Origin: Candidatus Woesearchaeota archaeon
Lineage (GTDB): Archaea > Nanoarchaeota > Nanoarchaeia > Woesearchaeales > CALCXY01
Direction of reading: 5' to 3'
DNA: 6,039 nucleotides
Assembly (NCBI GenBank): GCA_030751555.1
Contig: JASMFX010000014.1
Coordinates: 1 to 6,039, forward strand
Shown here: positions 1-4,727 of the stretch, in pieces
Layout of the letters: each line of letters begins with the position of its first letter
How positions within the stretch are numbered: the stretch's first letter is position 1
Translations under genes and position numbers: made by a program
The notes under the pieces: model-generated
Databases searched by the model: none
The model's input: the letters and a program-made list of their open reading frames with translations, nothing else
Told to the model about the DNA's origin: nothing

Positions 1-1
1 T

Positions 2-274
2 TTTTCTGATTTGTTTAATTTTTTTGGTAAAAGTGAGAATTATGTAGAGAAAACAATTAAGATTATTGAGCAAACCATCAAGAAGGAGATTAATCACATT
101 AGAAGATCACTCTTTAAGAACATCTTTCAATTGTTTTTTTATCTTTTTGGTGCTACTCTCCTTATTATTGGAGCTTTGATGTTTGTCTCACGTTACTTTC
201 CATTAGATATCTTACTTATTGTAGCAGGAGTTATTTTACTCTATACAGGATTATTAATTAGAATTATGAAGTAA
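2..274 (+). CDS. Small two-helix membrane protein, 5' end cut by window edge
   Basis: The frame is open to the left edge, so the true start may lie outside; the first possible start inside is a TTG at 11, giving 87 residues. Numbered from that TTG, residues about 10-35 form a charged, probably amphipathic segment rich in Lys, Glu and Ile. Two hydrophobic helices follow at about 39-59 and 65-84, separated by a short R-Y-F-P-L-D turn, and the protein ends in a basic tail (RIMK). This layout, a soluble helix followed by a two-helix hairpin, is common in small archaeal membrane proteins of unknown role; I do not recognise a named family. The stop overlaps the stop-side end of the convergent aldolase gene by 11 bp. 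No function is assigned. Confidence 0.65.
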   Translation, partial: FSDLFNFFGKSENYVEKTIKIIEQTIKKEINHIRRSLFKNIFQLFFYLFGATLLIIGALMFVSRYFPLDILLIVAGVILLYTGLLIRIMK

Positions 275-1259
275 AGAATAATTCTTGCATTGTGTTGCAT
301 TCAGGGCCAAGATCATCTCTTTCTTTAGTATAGTGATACTTCAGTATCTCAATTGCATCAGGTGTTAAATTACTCTCTGGATTAAGACATAAAGGATCGC
401 TAATCTTTTCTTGTTGTTCTAAAATGAATTTCATAACTGCAATAAGCTTATCAGGGCCATTCCTCATCAAGAACTCGTTTTGTCTAATTATCTTTATCTC
501 AAGATCATCTGTATTCTTTTCTTGACTTAAACCCTCCCACAATTGGAGCCATGTTGTTGGATCTACATTTGCAGGACCAGTCACTACTCCTTTTGGCTTG
601 GTGACTAGGGTCTCATCTTTCATAGCTCTCGGAATATCCAATGCATTGCCTGCATAGAGTGCACTGTCATGGGGTAATTCTATTGCAGCGTATCCTTGAA
701 AAGTTTCGTATGGAGCAGAAACTTTAGCTCCTCGAACATGTGGTCCTTGACAAACATCTCTGAGATATTCCGGAGTTATAATTTCAGGATTTCTTCCCAT
801 CCAAGAGTTAACATAAAAAAACAAGGGCTTCCCTGTTATTTCAGTGACCTCCCTGACCAATTGATCAAGCTGAGCACTAGTTTTAAGATCCTGGATCATT
901 GCAGCCTGGAGGATAACAAAATCTACAAGATCCTTCTCAACATCAGTATCTTCTACCACCTGAGCGTTAGCCCTGGTTTCATCAATAGTGTCTCCATGCA
1001 CGCCAATCATTACGTTCAAAGGAGGATCTGAGAAATAGCAGATAGTATTGAGATTCTTCATACTACTTCTGATTATATCCCTCCTCATCCCCTTATCCAT
1101 ATCCCCTGTTTCAGAGGTAAGCGAATTGACAAAAAAAGTTCTTATTCCATCAAGTGCCATGTTTAGGTATCTCTCATTCTGAGCTTCGTGGTTGTATTTA
1201 CCATCTCTAAAACAATTTAGAACAGGAACAATAACTCCTTGTGGTGGTTCGTAAAACAT
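264..1259 (-). CDS. Divergent DapA/NanA-family class I aldolase (dihydrodipicolinate synthase superfamily)
   Basis: This 331-residue protein has the order of motifs of the DapA/N-acetylneuraminate lyase TIM-barrel family, whose members use a Schiff-base lysine to condense or cleave pyruvate-type substrates. The N-terminal strand is GVIVPVLNCF (8-17). The substrate-loop region FFVNSLTSE (42-50) corresponds to the usual GTTGE. VMIGVHG (83-89) matches the next core strand. The catalytic tyrosine is probably Y149, and GAKVSAP (177-183) places the Schiff-base lysine at K179, 30 residues later, close to the 28 in E. coli DapA. ALYAGNALDIP and KGVVTGPANVDPTTW (200-237) match the C-terminal barrel. 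It is slightly longer than the usual 290-300 residues. The family is well supported, but the substrate is not: the usual YNxP after the tyrosine reads Y-V-N-S, so it may not be a lysine-pathway enzyme. The ATG at 1259 is fixed by a TATA box 22 nt upstream, which suggests a leaderless mRNA. Confidence 0.82.
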   Translation of the reverse strand: MFYEPPQGVIVPVLNCFRDGKYNHEAQNERYLNMALDGIRTFFVNSLTSETGDMDKGMRRDIIRSSMKNLNTICYFSDPPLNVMIGVHGDTIDETRANAQVVEDTDVEKDLVDFVILQAAMIQDLKTSAQLDQLVREVTEITGKPLFFYVNSWMGRNPEIITPEYLRDVCQGPHVRGAKVSAPYETFQGYAAIELPHDSALYAGNALDIPRAMKDETLVTKPKGVVTGPANVDPTTWLQLWEGLSQEKNTDDLEIKIIRQNEFLMRNGPDKLIAVMKFILEQQEKISDPLCLNPESNLTPDAIEILKYHYTKERDDLGPECNTMQELFFTS

Positions 1260-1280
1260 AGATATAGAATTCTTAGACTA

Positions 1281-1288
1281 TTTATAAG
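1281..1288 (-). promoter_or_regulatory. TATA box of the aldolase gene
   Basis: On the minus strand the sequence reads CTTATAAA, and its gene-side edge is 22 nt before the ATG at 1259. That places transcription start at or next to the ATG. The box sits inside the 41-bp gap after the archaemetzincin-like gene, so the aldolase probably has its own promoter rather than depending only on read-through. Confidence 0.6.
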
Positions 1289-1300
1289 ATTTTAGGTTCT

Positions 1301-1966
1301 CTAAACATCTTTTTGAGCATCTCTTAGCTTTTCCACACAAGGATCACAAAAGCCTAAGCCAACCTGTTTTAGATAACCTCCAGCTCTGCCTGGAAGATTC
1401 ATAACACACTGTCCGTCTTCCACAAGACCATTACAATGGTTTTGATTTTGATCTACAATCATCTGAGAATCAGGAGCTCCTAATAACAATTCGCCTAAAT
1501 GGTGTGCAGCTAACTTTACACCATTTTGACGAGCCACCTCAGCAACATCTGCAGCTACTTTTGGAATCCCTACAACAATAAGGTTACCATGATGTGAACT
1601 AGCATAAATATCATCTAACTCTTGGCCTCCAACTGATTTGTAAAAATGCTGCTGATCATTACCTAGAACTATATAATCTCGATGCACAACAACTATTGCT
1701 ATATCATCAGGTGAGATAGAATCTGGAACGCATTTTTTAACATTCAAGTGATCTTTGTCCCCAAATTCAATAATATCATGGAGGGCATAATCTTCTGGTT
1801 TTCCTACAAGATCATACACTTTCTTTCTTGCATCAACAACAACATATTTACAAGTGCGTACAAGCTGTAATTGAAGAATAGGTTCAAAAACCTTAGGCAC
1901 TGATTGTAGCATTGTTTCTAATAACCCGTTCTCAGTCTTATTCTGCCCTATCAAATGCACTAACAT
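1301..1966 (-). CDS. amzA: Archaemetzincin-like protein with altered zinc-protease motif
   Basis: This 221-residue protein matches the archaemetzincin (AmzA) family. Known members are small metalloproteases with the signature HExxHxxGx3Cx4CxMx17CxxC. Here the C-terminal part is exact: C187-V-M189, then 17 residues, then C207-D-P-C210, with FCDPCVEKL very like the family end. An H177-C178 pair stands where the third zinc ligand and first cysteine are expected, but 8 rather than 4 residues precede C187. The core reads H155-H156-L-G-E159-L-L-L-G163, so the catalytic Glu and the second His ligand are exchanged relative to HELGH. About ten residues (164-176) are also inserted before H177. DDIAIVVVHRDYIVLG (87-102) and NLIVVGIPKV (128-137) match the conserved strands before the active site. 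It is probably a cytosolic zinc protein; normal protease activity is doubtful. The start at 1966 is set by a TATA box 22 nt upstream. Confidence 0.75.
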   Translation of the reverse strand: MLVHLIGQNKTENGLLETMLQSVPKVFEPILQLQLVRTCKYVVVDARKKVYDLVGKPEDYALHDIIEFGDKDHLNVKKCVPDSISPDDIAIVVVHRDYIVLGNDQQHFYKSVGGQELDDIYASSHHGNLIVVGIPKVAADVAEVARQNGVKLAAHHLGELLLGAPDSQMIVDQNQNHCNGLVEDGQCVMNLPGRAGGYLKQVGLGFCDPCVEKLRDAQKDV

Positions 1967-1987
1967 AAAGAGAGAAATATCTCCCTA

Positions 1988-1997
1988 TTTATAAATA
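1988..1997 (-). promoter_or_regulatory. TATA box of the archaemetzincin-like gene
   Basis: On the minus strand the sequence TATTTATAAA ends 22 nt before the ATG at 1966, the same geometry as at the neighbouring genes. An AGGGAG sequence occurs nearer the gene, but it is about 14 nt from the ATG, too far for a normal ribosome binding site. The start is therefore called leaderless. Confidence 0.6.
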
Positions 1998-2019
1998 CAT
2001 TGTATACACCATATATATG

Positions 2020-2116
2020 TCAGAAATTTACCATCAATCCATTGAAAATCTACGATTTTGAATGTGCTCAGAAATCCAAAAGGATTTCTGACATGTGATT
2101 GATGGTAAATTTCTGA
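2020..2116. repeat. Long perfect inverted repeat enclosing two hairpins
   Basis: The 20-nt arm at 2020-2039 is perfectly complementary to 2097-2116. Between the arms lie an imperfect hairpin (2041-2063, core AAAATC / GATTTT) and a perfect 10-bp hairpin (2068-2091). Folded as one strand, the segment would make a three-way junction closed by a 20-bp stem. It lies between the end of the exchanger gene and the archaemetzincin promoter. It could be a non-autonomous mobile repeat, a structured 3' end or an RNA. Nothing in it codes for protein. Confidence 0.85.
2068..2091. repeat. Hairpin TCAGAAATCC-AAAA-GGATTTCTGA
   Basis: A perfect 10-bp stem with an AAAA loop. It is related in outline to the hairpin at 2123-2143: both are preceded by GC, begin TCAG, end CTGACA and have an A-only loop, but their stem bases differ in paired fashion. 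Confidence 0.8.
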
Positions 2117-2122
2117 TCATGC

Positions 2123-2143
2123 TCAGGAATTAAAAATTCCTGA
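2123..2143. repeat. Hairpin TCAGGAATT-AAA-AATTCCTGA
   Basis: A perfect 9-bp stem with an AAA loop, ending 4 nt from the stop of the exchanger gene. On the exchanger (minus) strand it directly follows the stop codon, so it may help 3'-end formation. No T-run follows it on that strand, however, so a simple archaeal terminator is not supported. Confidence 0.75.
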
Positions 2144-2147
2144 CAGT

Positions 2148-3083
2148 TTAAAAGAAAAGCTTAACAATAAAAAATACATAAAATAGAAGTAACACAAAGC
2201 CTTCCCACTGGGTAATCTCTTTTTCCTGCGTCATGAAGACAAGCATTAAAGTTGCCATGAGCATGAGAGGGAGTGCAAATGTAAGGATGCTTGCTGGCAC
2301 AACAAGGTTGCTGAAAAATGCAGGTATGCTTGTAACAGCCATTGCATTAAAAATATTAGATCCTAGAACATTTCCTACCCCAATCTCCCCCTTGCCCTTT
2401 CTAACAACATCAATAGTAACTGCTAACTCTGGAAGCGAGGTTCCTAAAGCAACAACAGTAACTGCAATGAGCTCTGTTCCAACGTTTAGTATAGTTGAGA
2501 TATCAATCACTGATCTGATAGTATACTCCGCCCCTAGATAGATAAACAATGCACTCAATAGCAAAATACCAACATCTAAAGAAGTCAGCTTATCTGCAGA
2601 TAATTTCTTTACAGAAGAATCAGGGTGGCTCTTCTTAGTGTGAACCGTGTAAGTGATGTAGACAAAAAACGCAGTAAGACAGATAAGTGCATCACCCAAG
2701 CTAAAGACTCCATCCCAAATTGTCAGAGCAAAGAGAAACGATGTAGCCATAAGAAGAGGGAGATCAACATGCATCAGACTATAATTGAGTTTGATCTTTT
2801 TCGCAAGAATAGCAGCTAAGGCTAAAACCAAACAGATATTAGCAATATTAGACCCAACCACATTTCCTATAACAATCTCTGTCGAGCCTTTAAACACTGC
2901 AACAAGGCTGGAAACCAATTCTGGTAATGAGGTTCCAATTGACACAATAGTAACTCCAATAATAAACGGTGACAACCCAAAAAACAACCCAATCTTCTCA
3001 GCCCTGTCTGTAAAAATACTAGATGCTTTTACTAAAACGCAAAGGCTAACTATAAGTACTATTGCTGATAACATAAATGCCAT
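2148..3083 (-). CDS. Na+/Ca2+ exchanger family (CaCA) membrane antiporter
   Basis: This 311-residue integral membrane protein has about ten hydrophobic segments and the two inverted alpha repeats that define the CaCA family. Repeat 1 has GTSLPE (50-55) and GNVVGSNIAN (73-82). Repeat 2 has GTSLPE (214-219) and GNVLGSNIFN (237-246). The ion-binding glutamates are E55 and E219, equivalent by spacing to E54 and E213 of the Methanocaldococcus exchanger NCX_Mj. A hydrophilic linker (about 148-168) rich in Lys and Ser separates the halves. The family moves Ca2+ or a related cation across the membrane against Na+ or H+; which ion cannot be decided here. The length is typical of prokaryotic members and the gene looks intact. 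A TATA box lies 23 nt before the ATG at 3083. GGAGTG 5 nt before the ATG could be a ribosome site if transcription starts further upstream. It seems to be a single-gene unit. Confidence 0.95.
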   Translation of the reverse strand: MAFMLSAIVLIVSLCVLVKASSIFTDRAEKIGLFFGLSPFIIGVTIVSIGTSLPELVSSLVAVFKGSTEIVIGNVVGSNIANICLVLALAAILAKKIKLNYSLMHVDLPLLMATSFLFALTIWDGVFSLGDALICLTAFFVYITYTVHTKKSHPDSSVKKLSADKLTSLDVGILLLSALFIYLGAEYTIRSVIDISTILNVGTELIAVTVVALGTSLPELAVTIDVVRKGKGEIGVGNVLGSNIFNAMAVTSIPAFFSNLVVPASILTFALPLMLMATLMLVFMTQEKEITQWEGFVLLLFYVFFIVKLFF

Positions 3084-3105
3084 ATAATCACTCCAGATAT
3101 TGGCC

Positions 3106-3113
3106 TTTATAAG
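3106..3113 (-). promoter_or_regulatory. TATA box of the exchanger gene
   Basis: On the minus strand the sequence CTTATAAA ends 23 nt before the ATG at 3083. This is the same box and nearly the same spacing as at the aldolase gene. Confidence 0.6.
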
Positions 3114-3201
3114 GGTTTATTACTTTTGGTGAGTAGCAGGATAGGGTGAAGATTTGAAAACTACTTGAAAAACAAAAAAGTATAATCTAGCTTTCCAAAA
3201 A

Positions 3202-3209
3202 TTTAAATA
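3202..3209 (+). promoter_or_regulatory. TATA box with A-rich upstream element, before a mini-ORF
   Basis: CCAAAAATTTAAATA (3195-3209) resembles an archaeal BRE plus TATA box. Its end lies 24 nt before the ATG at 3233, matching the leaderless geometry elsewhere in the window. Confidence 0.5.
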
Positions 3210-3232
3210 CAACCTATACTTTCTCTTTTTTT

Positions 3233-3298
3233 ATGAAACAAAATATTAAATCAAATGTTTCCTTAATTTCTCTAGTTACAGTTATCGTGACTGCGTAA
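3233..3298 (+). CDS. Leaderless 21-residue signal-like peptide, or start of a broken secreted-protein gene
   Basis: The mini-ORF encodes MKQNIKSNVSLISLVTVIVTA and then a TAA stop. It has two lysines near the N-terminus followed by a hydrophobic run (about 9-21) ending V-T-A, like a signal peptide or a very small membrane peptide. A good TATA box lies at leaderless distance, which is the main reason to list it. If one base is lost near 3290 the frame continues V-T-A-C-V-S-S-S, a lipobox-like sequence, for another 12 residues or so before another stop. It may therefore be the remnant of a secreted protein gene. Either reading is uncertain, and no homologue is recognised. Confidence 0.3.
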   Translation: MKQNIKSNVSLISLVTVIVTA

Positions 3299-3574
3299 GC
3301 AGCTCATTGTTTTCTCCACAAGAATTTTTCTAAGATTCTAGCTTGGGTTTGGTAAACCTATAAGCTTTTGTTGATGATTTGTTCTTTGAAGACATAAACT
3401 CTTTGAAATTATTTTTATTTTTTTAGATAATACAATCAAAACAATAGCGAGAGCATTCCACAAAACAGCTAATGAGACTGACAATGCTGTTTTTAACATT
3501 TCTCTATCAAAGCTCCTTGTTGAGGAAAGAATTCTTAGAAGACTTTGTAGGATAAGTGGGAGATTGCAGGTCAA
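3299..3574. other. Unassigned stretch, possible gene debris
   Basis: No convincing gene is seen. On the plus strand a frame without a usual start runs from 3390 to the stop at 3579-3581. It contains a plausible helical, basic end (L-L-V-E-E-R-I-L-R-R-L) and two N-x-S/T sites. It could be the detached tail of the mini-ORF at 3233 after frameshifts. On the minus strand a TTG-started frame (3574 to 3338, 78 codons) has one hydrophobic helix, but it has no TATA box at the spacing used by its neighbours. Neither is strong enough to call. Confidence 0.3.
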
Positions 3575-3668
3575 AAACTAGAAAGCCCTCCAGACTGTGA
3601 GAGACCAACAAAGTTAGATTGCGCACAGCGCTTTGGTAAACGTTTGAGCCTCTTTCAGCTGGAGGACA
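3575..3668 (-). ncRNA. Candidate small structured RNA of unknown class
   Basis: Read on the minus strand, a segment of about 94 nt begins 23 nt after a TATA-like box (3691-3697). It is closed by a perfect 7-bp stem, CCTCCAG (3665-3659) with CTGGAGG (3593-3587), and ends in a TTTTT run (3577-3573), as expected for archaeal termination. Inside, ACCAA pairs with TTGGT (3637-3633 with 3608-3604), and a GCGC-TGT-GCGC hairpin lies at 3631-3621. About half of bases 3582-3668 are G or C, well above the AT-rich surroundings, as is usual for stable RNAs. It is not a recognisable tRNA, 5S rRNA or SRP RNA. Alternatives are a structured leader for the weak downstream frame, or an H/ACA-type guide on the plus strand, where an ACA directly follows the closing stem. 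Confidence 0.35.
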
Positions 3669-3690
3669 AGTATTGGAATGTGGAGGGTTA

Positions 3691-3697
3691 TTTAAAT
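3691..3697 (-). promoter_or_regulatory. TATA-like box upstream of the candidate small RNA
   Basis: On the minus strand the sequence ATTTAAATA spans this position. Its gene-side edge is 23 nt before 3668, where the stem-closed segment begins. Because TTTAAA is symmetric, its direction is inferred only from what follows it. Confidence 0.35.
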
Positions 3698-3727
3698 GTA
3701 TTGCTGTACTGTGAAGAATTTCCGATT

Positions 3728-3770
3728 TAGGCCACTACAAAAACGATAGTTTTATATATGTAGTGGCCTA
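3728..3770. repeat. 12-bp inverted repeat around the fic promoter
   Basis: TAGGCCACTACA (3728-3739) and TGTAGTGGCCTA (3759-3770) are perfect reverse complements separated by 19 nt. The spacer holds the TATA box of fic, so a protein bound to both arms would cover the promoter. The right arm lies between the TATA box and the start codon, outside a leaderless transcript, so it should act as DNA rather than RNA. A near-identical pair lies at the other end of the gene. Confidence 0.85.
3750..3758 (+). promoter_or_regulatory. TATA box of fic
   Basis: TTTTATATA ends 23 nt before the ATG at 3781, the same geometry as at the other genes. This supports the ATG over the in-frame GTG at 3763, which lies inside the inverted repeat. 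Confidence 0.6.
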
Positions 3771-3780
3771 TATATATAGT

Positions 3781-4695
3781 ATGTTCTTAAGAAAGCGTAA
3801 AGTTGGGAAGAAAGTAAAGTATTATCTTATTCATAATTATCGTGAAGGGAAAAAAGTAAGAAGAATAGAGCGTTATCTAGGGTCGAATCTCAAGCCTAAA
3901 CAATTAGAAAAACTTAAGGCAAGGGCAGAAAACATCATTCAAGCGAATATTAAAGAACTCAGTGCTTATTATCATGAATTATCCTTACAGGAGATTCATC
4001 AGTATCAGAACCTTGAAAAAAACATACAAATAAAAAACTTAGCAAAAATTGACTGGAAAAAGTTCACACAATCCTTCACATATCACACTAACGCTATTGA
4101 AGGCTCAGCAGTAGAACAAAAAGAAGTAAAGCAGCTGCTCAACAAAAATATAATTCCAGAGGACGCAGACGCATTAGAAACAATAAACGTAGCAAATACT
4201 ATTAATTTTATTCGAACTACAAAAGAAAAGCTTTCCCTGAAACTCATTAATAAAATCCACTCTATGTGCTTTAAAGACACCAAAAGCTTCGCAGGAAAAA
4301 TAAGAAAGGTAGATGTGGTCATAAGAGACCAGTTCGGCAACGTGCATCATAGAGGAGCACATCCAAAGCGAGTAAACACTCTCTTAAAGGACTTACTAGA
4401 CTGGTACCACAAACATAAAAGCACGTATCCACCTCTACTCTTAGCAGCTGTTGTGCACAACCAATTTGAACATATACACCCCTACCAAGACGGAAACGGA
4501 AGAGTAGGGAGAATCCTCTTGAACTATATACTAATCCAAAACAAATACCCTCCAGTCAATGTAAGGCAACAAGACAGAATCAGATACTATGAAACCCTCC
4601 AAACATACCACAAAACAGGGGACCTTAAAACAACAATCAAGTTTTTATTAAATCAATACAAAAAAATGGGCCACTACAGAAAAGTAAAAAAGTAG
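3781..4695 (+). CDS. fic: Fic-domain AMP-transferase with in-cis inhibitory motif
   Basis: This 304-residue protein (numbered from the ATG) has the complete Fic core H233-P-Y-Q-D-G-N-G-R-V-G-R244, matching HPFxDGNGRxxR with catalytic H233. Fic enzymes transfer AMP, or sometimes another group, from a nucleotide to a hydroxyl side chain of a target protein. T103-N-A-I-E-G108 matches the inhibitory helix motif (S/T)xxxE(G/N) placed before the Fic core, so it should be a self-inhibited class II member; no separate antitoxin gene is seen next to it. SFAGKIRKVDVVIRD (169-183) is the expected target-binding flap. The first 35 residues form a basic module (KVKYYLIHNYREGKKVRR, then YLGSN) of a type I associate with archaeal Fic proteins and some transposases. 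An in-frame GTG at 3763 would add six residues, but promoter spacing favours the ATG. The target is unknown. The last codons overlap an inverted repeat that also flanks the promoter. Confidence 0.92.
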   Translation: MFLRKRKVGKKVKYYLIHNYREGKKVRRIERYLGSNLKPKQLEKLKARAENIIQANIKELSAYYHELSLQEIHQYQNLEKNIQIKNLAKIDWKKFTQSFTYHTNAIEGSAVEQKEVKQLLNKNIIPEDADALETINVANTINFIRTTKEKLSLKLINKIHSMCFKDTKSFAGKIRKVDVVIRDQFGNVHHRGAHPKRVNTLLKDLLDWYHKHKSTYPPLLLAAVVHNQFEHIHPYQDGNGRVGRILLNYILIQNKYPPVNVRQQDRIRYYETLQTYHKTGDLKTTIKFLLNQYKKMGHYRKVKK

Positions 4696-4711
4696 AATTT
4701 GTAGGGGCCTA
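4668..4711. repeat. Second copy of the fic-flanking inverted repeat, across the fic stop
   Basis: GGCCACTACA (4669-4678, encoding G-H-Y and the first base of the next codon) is identical to the left arm before the promoter. TGTAGGGGCCTA (4700-4711) matches the right arm at 11 of 12 bases. The spacer is 21 nt. In RNA this can form a hairpin at the end of the fic message. On the minus strand the spacer holds a TTTTTT run just downstream of the convergent gene, so it may also help end that transcript. Confidence 0.75.
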
Positions 4712-4727
4712 ATCTTATCTAATTACC

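Noticed and set aside
696..1031. Plus-strand open frame opposite the aldolase
   Set aside because: It overlaps a well-supported gene, has no promoter and its translation has no family features.
2020..2143. CRISPR or degenerate CRISPR array
   Set aside because: The related units are hairpins of differing sequence without constant-length spacers, and no cas gene is present.
2233..3087. Plus-strand open frames opposite the exchanger
   Set aside because: They mirror the repetitive alpha-repeat coding sequence of the real gene; their translations repeat the same antisense pattern.
3338..3574. Minus-strand 78-codon hydrophobic protein
   Set aside because: It starts with TTG right after a stop, has no TATA box at the spacing of its neighbours, and its sequence is not recognisable; it is kept only as an alternative in the entry for the unassigned stretch.
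3587..3665. tRNA gene, suggested by a 7-bp closing stem and 79-nt length
   Set aside because: No T-loop of GTTCRAAYC type, no D-arm and no anticodon arm can be placed on either strand.
3763..3780. GTG at 3763 as the start of fic
   Set aside because: It lies within the inverted repeat and only 5 nt after the TATA box, while the ATG at 3781 has the spacing seen at all other genes; it is still possible if a further-upstream promoter is used.
4083..4362. Minus-strand open frames inside fic
   Set aside because: The Fic reading is certain from its motifs, and these frames have no promoter.
3782..4695. Two-gene Fic toxin-antitoxin pair
   Set aside because: No small antitoxin gene lies next to fic; the inhibitory motif TNAIEG is inside the Fic protein itself.
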